Assembly: GCF_001742425.1 (NCBI RefSeq)
Contig: NZ_MJEH01000062.1
Span: forward strand, 62,001 to 126,000
Length of the DNA: 64,000 bases
From: Bacillus solimangrovi
GTDB taxonomy: Bacteria; Bacillota; Bacilli; Bacillales; Bacillaceae_N
Direction of reading: 5' to 3'
The notes under the pieces were generated by a model. That model saw only the letters and a list, made by a program, of their open reading frames with translations. It ran no database searches and had not been told where the DNA came from. The position numbers and the translations under genes are program-made. Below, one piece after another: positions 55,132 to 64,000 of this stretch (position 1 is its first letter; each line of letters opens with the position of its first letter).

Positions 55132-56796
55132 ATGAAGAAAAAAGGATTACTTATGTCTCTTTTTCTAGTCTTGCTTCTTTCATTAGCTTTAGTTGGATGT
55201 AATTCCAACAAGAGTGGTGGAGAAGAAGCGGGAGCACCTACTGAAGGAGAAACAAAAGAAGAAACGACAGCACCAGCTGAAGCAGAAGCACCAGCAGGTG
55301 GAGACAAAGTTTTAGTTTTTGGTCGAGGTGGAGATTCTGTAGGGCTTGATCCAATCGCTGTAACAGATGGAGAGTCATTCAAAGTTACGAAACAAATCTT
55401 TGATACATTAATTGAATATGGTGAGCAAGATACAACGATCCAACCAGGTCTTGCTACTGAGTGGGATGTTAAAGATGAAGGGTTAACTTATACACTTAAG
55501 CTTCGTGAAGGTGTTAAGTTCCATGACGGCACTGACTTCAATGCAGATGCTGTTGTTACAAACTTTGATCGCTGGATGAATGGAACGAAAGATCAGTTCT
55601 ATTATTACGCGTCAATGTTTGGTGGATTCAAAGGTGATGAAGGTCACGTAATTGATTCAGTGACAGCTGTTGATGAGTTAACAGTTGAATTTAAGTTGAA
55701 GCGTGCACAAGCGCCATTCTTGAAAAACTTAGCAATGGTACCATTTGCAATTGCTAGTCCAGCAGCACTTGAAAAATACGGTGATACATTTAATGAAAAT
55801 CCAGTCGGTACAGGTCCATTCAAGTTTGTAGAATGGAAGCGTAACGATCGTGTTGTTCTAGAGAAAAATGAAGATTTCTGGATGGATGGATATCCGAAGC
55901 TTGATCGTGTTATCTATCAATCAATTCCTGATAACTCAGCACGTCTAAATGCATTAGTAACTGGTGAAGTTGACCTTGTTGATGGTTTGAACCCAAGTGA
56001 TAAAACGTCAATTGAGTCTAATAGTGACCTACAATTATTCAAACGTCCATCTATGAACGTTGGGTACTTAGGTCTTACGATGAAAGATCCTAATTCTCCA
56101 CTTGCGAACAAGTTAGTTCGTCAAGCGTTGAACCATGCTGTTGATAAGCAAGGTCTAATTGATGCATTCTATGCAGGTCTTGCAGAACCAGCAAAGAACG
56201 CAATGCCACCTTCAGTTGAAGGATATAACGATGCAATTGAAGCATACCCATATGACTTAGAGAAAGCGAAAGCATTACTTGCTGAAGCTGGATATGCTGA
56301 CGGTTTCACAATGGAACTATGGGCAATGCCTGTACCACGTCCATACATGCCTGATGGAAAGAAAGTAGCTGAAGTATTACAAGCAAGCTTTGCACAAATC
56401 GGTGTAAAAGCTGAAATCGTTTCATTCGAGTGGGCAACATATCTTGACAAAGCTCGTGATGGTGAAGCTGACGCATTCTTATTAGGTTGGACTGGTGATA
56501 ACGGTGATGCGGATAACTTCTTATACGTATTACTTGATAAAGATAACATCGGAAGCAACAACTACTCGTACTACAGCAACGATGAGTTGCATGATATTTT
56601 AATTGCAGCACAAGAAAATCCTAACCAAGACGAGCGTAATGAGCTTTACAAGCAAGCACAAGAAATCATCCATGATGATGCACCTTGGATTCCGCTTGTA
56701 CACTCTACGCCATTATTGTCAGGTAAAGCAAATGTAGAAGGATTCGTTCCACATCCAACTGGAACAGATAAATTAACAACAGTTGACCTGAAATAA
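55132..56796 (+). CDS. appA: oligopeptide-binding lipoprotein AppA
   Basis: 554 residues; lipobox LVGC with lipidated Cys23, a low-complexity Glu/Ala/Thr linker, then the SBP family 5 fold: TYTLKLREGVKFHDGTDFNADAV near residue 120 and NPVGTGPFKF near 223 are its signatures. It captures peptides outside the membrane. Strong AGGAGGGG ribosome site. An intercistronic hairpin follows before appB, probably setting higher appA than appBC expression. Confidence 0.93.
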   Translation: MKKKGLLMSLFLVLLLSLALVGCNSNKSGGEEAGAPTEGETKEETTAPAEAEAPAGGDKVLVFGRGGDSVGLDPIAVTDGESFKVTKQIFDTLIEYGEQDTTIQPGLATEWDVKDEGLTYTLKLREGVKFHDGTDFNADAVVTNFDRWMNGTKDQFYYYASMFGGFKGDEGHVIDSVTAVDELTVEFKLKRAQAPFLKNLAMVPFAIASPAALEKYGDTFNENPVGTGPFKFVEWKRNDRVVLEKNEDFWMDGYPKLDRVIYQSIPDNSARLNALVTGEVDLVDGLNPSDKTSIESNSDLQLFKRPSMNVGYLGLTMKDPNSPLANKLVRQALNHAVDKQGLIDAFYAGLAEPAKNAMPPSVEGYNDAIEAYPYDLEKAKALLAEAGYADGFTMELWAMPVPRPYMPDGKKVAEVLQASFAQIGVKAEIVSFEWATYLDKARDGEADAFLLGWTGDNGDADNFLYVLLDKDNIGSNNYSYYSNDELHDILIAAQENPNQDERNELYKQAQEIIHDDAPWIPLVHSTPLLSGKANVEGFVPHPTGTDKLTTVDLK

Positions 56797-56810
56797 GATT
56801 AACTGCTGGA

Positions 56811-56840
56811 TAAAGGGGAGTATTCTTACTCCCCTTTATT
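56811..56840 (+). terminator. intercistronic hairpin between appA and appB
   Basis: TAAAGGGGAGTA pairs perfectly with TACTCCCCTTTA around a 4-base loop, followed by a short T-poor stretch. Likely a leaky terminator or an RNA-end protector inside the operon. Confidence 0.75.
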
Positions 56841-56924
56841 CATAACATAATAGATTCATAATGCTATCAACAAAAACAATCTTATAAAATTTTAAGAAAA
56901 AAGCAGGAACAGAGGTGTTTCAGC

Positions 56925-57929
56925 ATGTTTGCATACACGATACGCAGACTTCTAATGCTTATCCCCGTATTACTCGGGATGTCCTTAATCGTATTTTTCC
57001 TCATTCGTGCCATTCCAGGCGACCCCGCGCAAGTAATCTTGGGGCAACAAGCTACCCAAGAAGCCATTGAGGCTCTAAATAAGAAGCTGGGTTTAGACCA
57101 GCCTTGGTATATTCAATATGTGGAATATTTAAGAGGGTTATTAACAGGTGATCTAGGTGAATCAATTCGGACAAACTCACCAATTAGTGGTGAAATCTGG
57201 CCGTACTTAGCAGCAACGATTGAATTATCGTTTATAGCAATGCTGATTGCAATTGTTGTTGGCGTAAATGCAGGGATTATTAGTGCATGGTTCCAAAACT
57301 CTTGGTTTGATTATACAGCGATGGTATTTGCTCTAGTTGGTGTATCAATGCCGATTTTCTGGCTTGGTCTTATGGAGCAATGGATCTTTGCAATAAACCT
57401 AGATTGGTTGCCATCTACAGGAAGAGAATCAGTACGTGATCCAGTTGAAGCTGTCACTCATTTATATTTAGTAGATACATTGATAAATGGTAGGACTGAT
57501 CAGTTTGTTGAGGTTCTTAAACATTTAATCTTACCGGGTGTAGCACTAGGTACCATTCCGATGGCAATTATTGCTCGTATGACTCGTTCAAGCATGCTTG
57601 AAGTAATGCGTTCAGATTATATTCGTACTGCACGAGCTAAGGGAATGAAGATGTTCTGGGTTGTTTATAAACATTCATTGAAAAATGCTGTAATCCCAGT
57701 TTTAACAGTTATCGGTCTACAAATGGGTCTGCTATTAGGTGGAGCGATATTGACAGAAACGATCTTTGGATGGCCAGGAATTGGTCGTTACATCTATGAT
57801 GCAATTGGATATCGTGATTATCCAGTTATTCAATCAGGAATTTTAATAGTAGCATTTATCTTTGTCATGATTAATTTGATTGTTGACCTACTCTATGCAG
57901 CGGTTGACCCTCGTATCAAATATAATTAA
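56925..57929 (+). CDS. appB: oligopeptide ABC transporter permease AppB
   Basis: 334 residues with six membrane helices; the EAA loop appears as RTARAKGMKMFWVVYKHSLKNA and GIGRYIYDAI near the end. The N-terminal RRLLMLIPVLLGMSLIVFFLIRAIPGDPA is typical of OppB/DppB permeases. GAGGTG precedes the ATG. Pairs with AppC. Confidence 0.92.
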   Translation: MFAYTIRRLLMLIPVLLGMSLIVFFLIRAIPGDPAQVILGQQATQEAIEALNKKLGLDQPWYIQYVEYLRGLLTGDLGESIRTNSPISGEIWPYLAATIELSFIAMLIAIVVGVNAGIISAWFQNSWFDYTAMVFALVGVSMPIFWLGLMEQWIFAINLDWLPSTGRESVRDPVEAVTHLYLVDTLINGRTDQFVEVLKHLILPGVALGTIPMAIIARMTRSSMLEVMRSDYIRTARAKGMKMFWVVYKHSLKNAVIPVLTVIGLQMGLLLGGAILTETIFGWPGIGRYIYDAIGYRDYPVIQSGILIVAFIFVMINLIVDLLYAAVDPRIKYN

Positions 57930-58046
57930 TAGCAATCTTAGTTTCGTATAAACGGTTATGAAAAGTCATGAATGCTAAGTTGCGCTTATACTTTCACATT
58001 TTTAATTCATTAACCGAGTTGAAAGTATAGAAAGGAAGGGAAACAA

Positions 58047-58943
58047 ATGGCTGAGCTAGCTAAAAACAACTCCACAATTCCAATTGTTGAAGAAGAGAAA
58101 GTCATTTCCCCTTGGAAAGAAGCATGGAACAGCTTTCGAAAAAATAAAATTGCGCTTGTAGGGGCATTTATTGTATTGTTCTTTGTCTTAATTGCTATAT
58201 TAGCGCCTTTTATTGCACCACAAACAGAAAATGAGATCGCATTAGGGAATCGTTTGTTACCTCCGTCAGCTGATTATTGGCTCGGAACAGATGATTTTGG
58301 TCGTGATATTTTATCACGGATCATGTATGGTGCACGTATCTCCTTGTGGGTAGGTTTCTTCGCAGTTCTAGGCTCAATTGTAATGGGCTGTGCACTTGGA
58401 ATTATTGCAGGGTATTATGGAAAATGGGTCGATACAGTTATTTCACGAATTTTCGATATTATGCTTGCATTTCCAAGTATCTTACTTGCGATTGCAATCG
58501 TATCTGTATTAGGTCCATCGTTACAAAATGCTTTAATTGCAATTGCAATTATTAACGTACCAAACTTTGGACGTTTAATTCGATCAAAAGTATTGAGTGT
58601 TAAACAAGAAGAGTATATTATGGCAGCGAAGGCAATCGGTATGAAAGATTCACGTATTCTTTTCAATCATATTTTACCGAACAGCATGGCTCCAATCATC
58701 GTTCAAGGGACATTAGCGATTGCGACAGCGATTATTGAGTGTGCAGCGTTAGGTTTCTTAGGACTCGGAGCACAGCCCCCTGAAGCAGAGTGGGGAAAAA
58801 TGCTTGCTGACTCAAAGCAATACTTAATTGATGCACCATGGACAATGATCTTCCCAGGTCTTGCGATTATGTTAACGGTATTAGGGTTTAACTTAATGGG
58901 TGATGGCTTACGAGATGCATTAGATCCACGTATGAAGAGTTAA
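58047..58943 (+). CDS. appC: oligopeptide ABC transporter permease AppC
   Basis: 298 residues with six helices; opens with a cytoplasmic tail and the N-terminal FRKNKIALVGAFIVLFFVLIAI, then LGTDDFGRDILSRIMYGARISL and the EAA loop EYIMAAKAIGMKDSRILFNHILPN typical of OppC/DppC. GGAAGGG precedes the ATG. Last gene of the operon. The 117-base gap before it holds an ACTTTCA/TGAAAGT repeat. Confidence 0.92.
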   Translation: MAELAKNNSTIPIVEEEKVISPWKEAWNSFRKNKIALVGAFIVLFFVLIAILAPFIAPQTENEIALGNRLLPPSADYWLGTDDFGRDILSRIMYGARISLWVGFFAVLGSIVMGCALGIIAGYYGKWVDTVISRIFDIMLAFPSILLAIAIVSVLGPSLQNALIAIAIINVPNFGRLIRSKVLSVKQEEYIMAAKAIGMKDSRILFNHILPNSMAPIIVQGTLAIATAIIECAALGFLGLGAQPPEAEWGKMLADSKQYLIDAPWTMIFPGLAIMLTVLGFNLMGDGLRDALDPRMKS

Positions 58944-58944
58944 T

Positions 58945-58988
58945 AATAAAGAAGGTACAATCCAAATTAGGATTGTACCTTCTTTATT
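58945..58988. terminator. bidirectional terminator between app operon and ygaE
   Basis: AATAAAGAAGGTACAATCC pairs perfectly with GGATTGTACCTTCTTTATT, with T-runs both ways; it overlaps the stop of ygaE. Confidence 0.92.
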
Positions 58989-60093
58989 AGTTTTCTTCTT
59001 TTTGATGGATGTGTACTTCGTTTTCTGTTTTATGATACGTTTGGAAGCTATCTATTAATTTATCTAAATGTTTCAGTTGGTCATAGTAATCAATAATGCC
59101 TGCAATAAGTGAAAATGCAGTAAGAAGCTGTTCATCGTTTTGTTCAGTTTGTTCATATAGTTTCATATATTCTGCTGTTAAACATTTTTTATATTCAGAG
59201 CTATCAATCATGACTTCAGATGTAGATTGTGAGCGAATTTTCCCGGCATATTTGAAAATCATTTGTTCATGATAGACAAGTAAAGAGTCAAGTGAGTCCT
59301 TAATTAATGATTGTAACGTGTCAGGAAGGTGCAACCACTCATTTTCATGCCGATGTAATTTCCTCAGTATTTCTAATGCTCGGTTTGTACTAAGCAACAT
59401 TTGACGGAATAAAACGAGCTTCCTTCCTTTGGTATAGAGTTTCTTACGCGAATACATACGTTCTTCTTTGTACAACAAATATAGATTTTCAAGTTTCATT
59501 AAGCTTTCTTTAAGACGAACGAGCTCTTCTTTAATAACTGTATATTCAGAAGCATGACGGGTACTAACACGAATCCATTGAATGATATCTTTCGTATTAT
59601 CTTGGATTTTATAATACAATTTTGTTTCATATTTAGGTGGGATAAAGATAAGGTTGACAATGAATGATGCTCCAACACCAAGCATAATTGTACCAAAGCG
59701 TGTAAGACCATAAATGATAAAATCATCTGTCGGGCTTTCCATGATGGCAATAACCGTTACAAGTGCGATTGGAATCGTTGATTCGATTTTTAAGCGAAGA
59801 TTGATTGAAATAACAATTATAGCAGTCAATCCTATTACAATCGGATCATTTCCAAGTGTCCAAACGAAAATAATTGCAAAGAACGCACCTATGAAATTTG
59901 CCTGGATTTGTTCGAGCATTGTTTGGTATGTTCGATAGATAGACGGCTGTATAGCAAAGGTTGCAGCAATACCTGCAAAAACAGGTGACTGTACACCTAT
60001 GATAGTGGCTAAATAGATGGCTAATGCTATCGCAATACCAGTTTTTAAAATGCGCGCACCTAGTTTCATAATGTAGGTTTTATTTCCTTTCAT
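58987..60093 (-). CDS. ygaE: aromatic-acid-exporter-like membrane protein YgaE (ArAE/FUSC family)
   Basis: 368 residues: about six N-terminal helices (to ~145) followed by a long cytoplasmic helical region. The opening KLGARILKTGIAIALAIYLA and FAGIAATFAIQPSIYRT are typical of the ArAE_1 group. It is the expected ygaE next to ygaD in B. subtilis, displaced by the app operon. Export substrate unproven. Confidence 0.85.
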   Translation of the reverse strand: MKGNKTYIMKLGARILKTGIAIALAIYLATIIGVQSPVFAGIAATFAIQPSIYRTYQTMLEQIQANFIGAFFAIIFVWTLGNDPIVIGLTAIIVISINLRLKIESTIPIALVTVIAIMESPTDDFIIYGLTRFGTIMLGVGASFIVNLIFIPPKYETKLYYKIQDNTKDIIQWIRVSTRHASEYTVIKEELVRLKESLMKLENLYLLYKEERMYSRKKLYTKGRKLVLFRQMLLSTNRALEILRKLHRHENEWLHLPDTLQSLIKDSLDSLLVYHEQMIFKYAGKIRSQSTSEVMIDSSEYKKCLTAEYMKLYEQTEQNDEQLLTAFSLIAGIIDYYDQLKHLDKLIDSFQTYHKTENEVHIHQKEEN

Positions 60094-60220
60094 TTCTTAC
60101 GATCATCATTGTAGATGATGGTAGAATCAGTAATTATGTATGGTACTATACAACGTTTTAATACAACAATCAAGATGATTAATCTATATTTAATAGTAAT
60201 GTCGAAAAAGAGACGAATAT

Positions 60221-60260
60221 GAAAAAGGACAGCCGAAATTAAAACGGACTGTCCTTTTTC
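60221..60260 (-). terminator. terminator of the glutamate-synthase-like gene
   Basis: GAAAAAGGACAG pairs with CTGTCCTTTTTC; an inner CCG/CGG adds three pairs. Confidence 0.85.
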
Positions 60261-60339
60261 AATATAATAAATAATCTTTATGATTTGGTGATCTTCTCAA
60301 ACATGCCTAAGGTGAGTTAAAAGCTTCACAGTTCTTATA

Positions 60340-63300
60340 TTATTCCGTTGCGATTGATGGATCTGCTTGTTCTTTCTCAGGAATAATTTGCAGGAAGTTA
60401 TCTTCAAGGTTTTCGAGTAATTTCTCTACAGTATCTGCTTCTCCAACTTGGTTGTATTTTCTTAATGACGCAACATAGTTATCAAGCATTTCTGTTACAT
60501 CTGTTCTGCCTTTATTACCAAGTGGTTGGATGGCTACTTTTGCACCTTTTGCAATACGACGTTGAAGTGCTTCTTTCGTTAAGCCCATTTCAGGTTGATG
60601 ACGTACATAGATGACACCACCAGTCATACCCGCACAGATCCAAGGACCTGGGTCACCGAGAACAAGTCCTCGCCCATTTGTCATATATTCAAATGCAAAT
60701 CCTTTAATATTCGCATTTATACCAATATTTCCATGTTCCTGTTTTGGAATTGGTTTTGTAATGCGTCCACCGATTAACATATCAGCACCTGATAAGCGAA
60801 TACCTGCACGAGAATCTGCATTTCCTTGGATGAATAGTGACCCTTTTTGAGCGCCATAACCGAATCCTTTACCTACAGATCCGTTAAAGTAATGACCATT
60901 CTTTCCTTTAGCTTTGAAGATGAAGATTCCGCCACCGAAAGCAGTTTTACCAATACCGTCTTGTGCACCACCAACAACATGAATGTCAATTCCGTCTGTG
61001 TTATAAGCACCTAAGCCGTTACCTGGAATCGAGCCTTCCAAGTATTTCAGCGAAATATCTGGGAGCTTTCGGTAAGAACCATCTAGCTTTCCACGAACAC
61101 GGTGACAGGAGACACGACCACCAAGAACACGTTGTTCAGAGGTTACACCGATAAATTCACGAGATGTGTTCAATTCATTTACTTCGTAATCCAAGTACTC
61201 TGCTCCTGCTGCTAAAGCAACTGCTAGCTTTTCTTCGTCTAGTGCTGAAGCTACTTCTTGTTTCACGAGGTTTTCAATGTCAAGACGTTCAAGTAGTTTA
61301 TTCAAATTCATTTGTTCAATACCCCGTGTTTGCTCTAATAGATCAGAGCGACCAACAACATCTTGTAAGTTATCAAAGCCTAGCGAGCCAACGAGAGATT
61401 TCAATTCGTTGCCGAAAGCTGTGAATAAGTTCATCAAACCTTCAACTGAAGGTGCGTATTGACGTGGTACAAAACGGCGTAGGCCGTGTTCTTTCGCCTG
61501 TGCTTCTGATTCGATTTGTGTTGCTATGCCAACATGACATGTATCTAAATGACAGCCTCGGCACGTTGTACAGCCTACTGCAACCATAGATAGTGTTCCA
61601 AAACCTACACGGTTCGCTCCGAGCAACATTACTTTTAAGACGTCTTCGGCACTTTTTAAACCACCATCAGCCCAAAGTTCAACATTATGGCGCATACCTG
61701 CTTCCAGAAGAGCGTTGTGTGCAGCTTTAACACCAATTTCAACTGGAAGTCCTACATTTTGCAATGCGTGTACACGTGCAGCACCTGTACCGCCATCGAA
61801 ACCACTAAGATTGATCATGTCAGCTCCAGCCTTTGCAATACCAACAGCGATTGTACCGATGTTCGGAACGATAGGAACTTTAACGATAACCTTAGCCTGA
61901 TCATTTGCCGTTTTTAATTCTGAAATCATTTGTTCAAGGTCTTCAATTGAATAAATATCATGGTTATTTGAAGGTGAGATTAAGTCAGACCCAATCGTAG
62001 CATTTCGTGCTTCTGCGATTTTTGCTGTTACTTTAGAGCCAGGTAAGTGACCACCTTCACCTGGTTTTGCACCTTGGCCGATTTTAATTTCTAATAGGTT
62101 GGAAGAGTTTAATAACTCAGCATTCACACCGAAACGTCCTGATGCGACTTGTTGTCCACGTGTTTTCGGATATTTACCGAGCATGTCTTTAATTTCTCCA
62201 CCTTCACCGTTCAAACTAATCATATTTAAACGGTCAGCTGCTTCAGCATAAGAACGGAATGCAGTTTCGTTTTGAGAACCGAATGACATTGAACTGATGA
62301 TAAATGGTAAGTCGTGTTCTGCGATACTAATATCAACTGAATCTTGCTCAATCGGTGTATCCGATTCTTTCAGACCTGTTAAATGACGAATAGTAGTAGG
62401 ATTCTTATCTTCAATGTTACTAACTTTCTCACGATATTCTTCATATGAACCAGAGCGAGCCATTTCACCAATCGATTTCCAAATACGTGGCAGAACGTGG
62501 AACGTTTTTCCTGGACGTGTTTGCTCGTTTGAATAATCTTCGGCACGTTTTAAGCTATCTTCTTTCATAGTAGTAAAGTTGTATTCTAGTTCAGACGAGC
62601 CGAAGAAATTAACGATTTTCAAAGTATTAGCTATGTCTTCATTCAAGCCGATTGAAGAGAAGAGGCGATCATATCCACGCAGTTCATGAATTCCAATCGT
62701 TGAAATGACTTTTTCTAAGCCTTTATTAAGAGCATTAAACAAGTTCTTTGAAGGTGTTAAGTCGTCGTCTTCATGTACAGTAGTGAACATTAAATATGGG
62801 CTAAGCGCGTCAGCACCAAGACCGAATGCGACAATCAAATCATGTAATGAACGTAATGCACCAGAACGTAGAATCAGCGCACAGTTACGACGTTTATTCT
62901 TGTCGACAAGGCCTTGATCAATTGCGGATGTTACAAGCATAGGATCTAGCCATAAGTTTCCACTAGTATGAGCGTTTGTATCATCTAAAATGATGAAGTT
63001 AGCTCCATTGTCAATTGCTTGCTCAGTTTCATTAATTAAACGCTCAATTGCTTCTGGAACGGTTTCGTCTTCTGTAAATGTAACTGAAATGACTTTTGCC
63101 AAATTATTAGTATTCATTGAATCTAGTAATTGAGTGTAAGAAGGTTGTTCAAGCTCCTTAGCAAGTTGATTACCTGCCTTACCTTCAATTAAAATTGGTG
63201 AATTTAATTCGATAACTTGATAGGAATCATCAGCTTGAAACAGTGAAGGTCGTTTACCTAAAATTGTACGTGTTGAGAAGTGTTCTGCTTCACGATCACG

Positions 63301-63999
63301 GTCAATAGCAGGATTTGTCACGACAGCAACACTTTCTTTAATGTAATCTGCGATATTTTGTCTGCCACTGTTAATGGCAGCTAGAGATGCATCATGACCG
63401 AGTGAACGGATCGGTTCTGCCCCTTTTTCGGCCATCTGTTCTACAAGCTGAATTTGCTCTCGTTCCCAGCCGAATGCTGCATACTGGCCATTGTGAACAT
63501 TTGACACAGAAGGCTCGACAATATTTTGTTCATAGGTAGGTGGTGTCAAACGTGCTCGACTATCAGAAATGAGAAGACGATCATTCATACGCTTGTACAC
63601 TTCAGCTTGGTAGTCATGATGATCGTAGACTTTGATTGTTCCATCTTCTTTCCATTTCAGCCCGACCTTTTCCCCTGGAGCAAATGGTTTCGGTTCACCT
63701 GTATATTCACTAGAAGGAAGGATACCAGGTTCAGAAGAGAATAGATAAGAACTTTCTGTTTCTAGCTTCCAGACTGGACGAAGACCGAGTGAATCGACAC
63801 TGAAAACCGCTTCATCATTGAAGCGTGAAATGATTCCTGCAGGCCCTTGTGCAAAGTGTCCCCATGCTTCTCGAATGTAAGTATATAAATCTTGTAAATG
63901 GTTTGGATATGATTTGATTTCATTAATAATTGGTGGGAACAAAATATCTGCTGCTTCAAATAAACTGTACCCTTCACGTGAGATAAAAGTATGGAGTGT
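60340..63999 (-). CDS. glutamate synthase large-subunit-like protein (5' end cut off by window)
   Basis: About 1,220 codons are visible; the frame is open to the right edge, where the amidotransferase segment SREGYSLFEAADILFPP is still being read, so the N-terminal glutaminase cysteine is outside. Downstream come the central domain, the FMN-binding glutamate-forming domain (GFDGGTGAARVHALQNVGLP) and a 3Fe-4S cysteine cluster CTTCRGCHLDTC. The C-terminal GXGXG domain is present but differs from standard GltB, lacking GERFAVRNSGA-type sequence (here GKGFGYGAQKG). Probably makes glutamate from glutamine and 2-oxoglutarate, or is a specialised relative. No small subunit is visible. Confidence 0.85.
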   Translation of the reverse strand, partial: TLHTFISREGYSLFEAADILFPPIINEIKSYPNHLQDLYTYIREAWGHFAQGPAGIISRFNDEAVFSVDSLGLRPVWKLETESSYLFSSEPGILPSSEYTGEPKPFAPGEKVGLKWKEDGTIKVYDHHDYQAEVYKRMNDRLLISDSRARLTPPTYEQNIVEPSVSNVHNGQYAAFGWEREQIQLVEQMAEKGAEPIRSLGHDASLAAINSGRQNIADYIKESVAVVTNPAIDRDREAEHFSTRTILGKRPSLFQADDSYQVIELNSPILIEGKAGNQLAKELEQPSYTQLLDSMNTNNLAKVISVTFTEDETVPEAIERLINETEQAIDNGANFIILDDTNAHTSGNLWLDPMLVTSAIDQGLVDKNKRRNCALILRSGALRSLHDLIVAFGLGADALSPYLMFTTVHEDDDLTPSKNLFNALNKGLEKVISTIGIHELRGYDRLFSSIGLNEDIANTLKIVNFFGSSELEYNFTTMKEDSLKRAEDYSNEQTRPGKTFHVLPRIWKSIGEMARSGSYEEYREKVSNIEDKNPTTIRHLTGLKESDTPIEQDSVDISIAEHDLPFIISSMSFGSQNETAFRSYAEAADRLNMISLNGEGGEIKDMLGKYPKTRGQQVASGRFGVNAELLNSSNLLEIKIGQGAKPGEGGHLPGSKVTAKIAEARNATIGSDLISPSNNHDIYSIEDLEQMISELKTANDQAKVIVKVPIVPNIGTIAVGIAKAGADMINLSGFDGGTGAARVHALQNVGLPVEIGVKAAHNALLEAGMRHNVELWADGGLKSAEDVLKVMLLGANRVGFGTLSMVAVGCTTCRGCHLDTCHVGIATQIESEAQAKEHGLRRFVPRQYAPSVEGLMNLFTAFGNELKSLVGSLGFDNLQDVVGRSDLLEQTRGIEQMNLNKLLERLDIENLVKQEVASALDEEKLAVALAAGAEYLDYEVNELNTSREFIGVTSEQRVLGGRVSCHRVRGKLDGSYRKLPDISLKYLEGSIPGNGLGAYNTDGIDIHVVGGAQDGIGKTAFGGGIFIFKAKGKNGHYFNGSVGKGFGYGAQKGSLFIQGNADSRAGIRLSGADMLIGGRITKPIPKQEHGNIGINANIKGFAFEYMTNGRGLVLGDPGPWICAGMTGGVIYVRHQPEMGLTKEALQRRIAKGAKVAIQPLGNKGRTDVTEMLDNYVASLRKYNQVGEADTVEKLLENLEDNFLQIIPEKEQADPSIATE

Positions 64000-64000
64000 A

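Noticed and set aside
56169..56561. Minus-strand frame within appA
   Set aside because: It is the antisense reading of a binding-protein gene with clear signatures; no ribosome site.
1..64000. CRISPR arrays, tRNA or rRNA genes, intact transposons
   Set aside because: No spaced direct repeats, cloverleaf-like sequence, rRNA-like sequence or transposase frame was seen on either strand.

Overview
The window looks like chromosome from a low-GC, endospore-forming Bacillaceae bacterium. Supporting signs are strong AGGAGG-type ribosome sites with TTG and GTG starts, two small acid-soluble spore proteins (SspK-like and gamma-type SspE-like), a Spo0E-family phosphatase, a CodY-like box, and a block that keeps the Bacillus subtilis yfh-yga gene order. 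Nothing in the sequence fixes the species. No rRNA, tRNA, CRISPR array or intact transposase was seen.

Layout. 1-2.1 kb: the 3' end of a RyR-domain gene, a second small RyR-domain gene overlapping it, and about 1 kb of apparently decayed DNA. 2.1-9.4 kb: a two-component system (OmpR-family regulator and multi-pass histidine kinase) followed by three tandem, mutually similar secreted proteins of no recognised family and a wrecked fourth copy. The regulator gene and all four copies carry the same promoter layout, so this looks like a self-contained stimulus-response module and is the best candidate for something undescribed. 9.5-31 kb: metabolic and envelope genes, including a SET-domain protein, DbpA-like RNA helicase, BluB with a Gfo/Idh oxidoreductase, a secreted lipase, a polysaccharide deacetylase, an MFS exporter, a MarR repressor that may be read from a leaderless mRNA, a quinone-reductase-like flavoprotein, an AI-2E permease, an ABC-2 exporter operon, a BMP lipoprotein paired with a chemoreceptor, ferritin and a repetitive protein.

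32.3-35.6 kb: a complete agr-type quorum-sensing operon (B-D-A-C order) whose peptide precursor has serine where cysteine is usual, ending in a small unknown gene that abuts a convergent Spo0E-family gene. 35.7-40.3 kb: CoA-disulfide reductase with a rhodanese domain, a HAD phosphatase, a methyltransferase, a cluster of DnaA-box-like sites in a 0.7 kb gap, and a DoxX protein. 40.4-52.9 kb: the yfh/yga block (yfhE, yfhF, recX, a lactate permease, yfhH, a YpzG-like gene, sspK, yfhJ, yfhP, mutY, yfhS, sspE, FMN-riboswitch-controlled ribU, ygaC, ygaD). 53.1-58.9 kb: an appDFABC oligopeptide-uptake operon behind a CodY-like box, lying between ygaD and ygaE. 59-64 kb: ygaE and the 3' part of a glutamate-synthase-like large subunit that runs off the right edge.

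Family assignments come from recognising motifs and gene order by eye. No database search was run.
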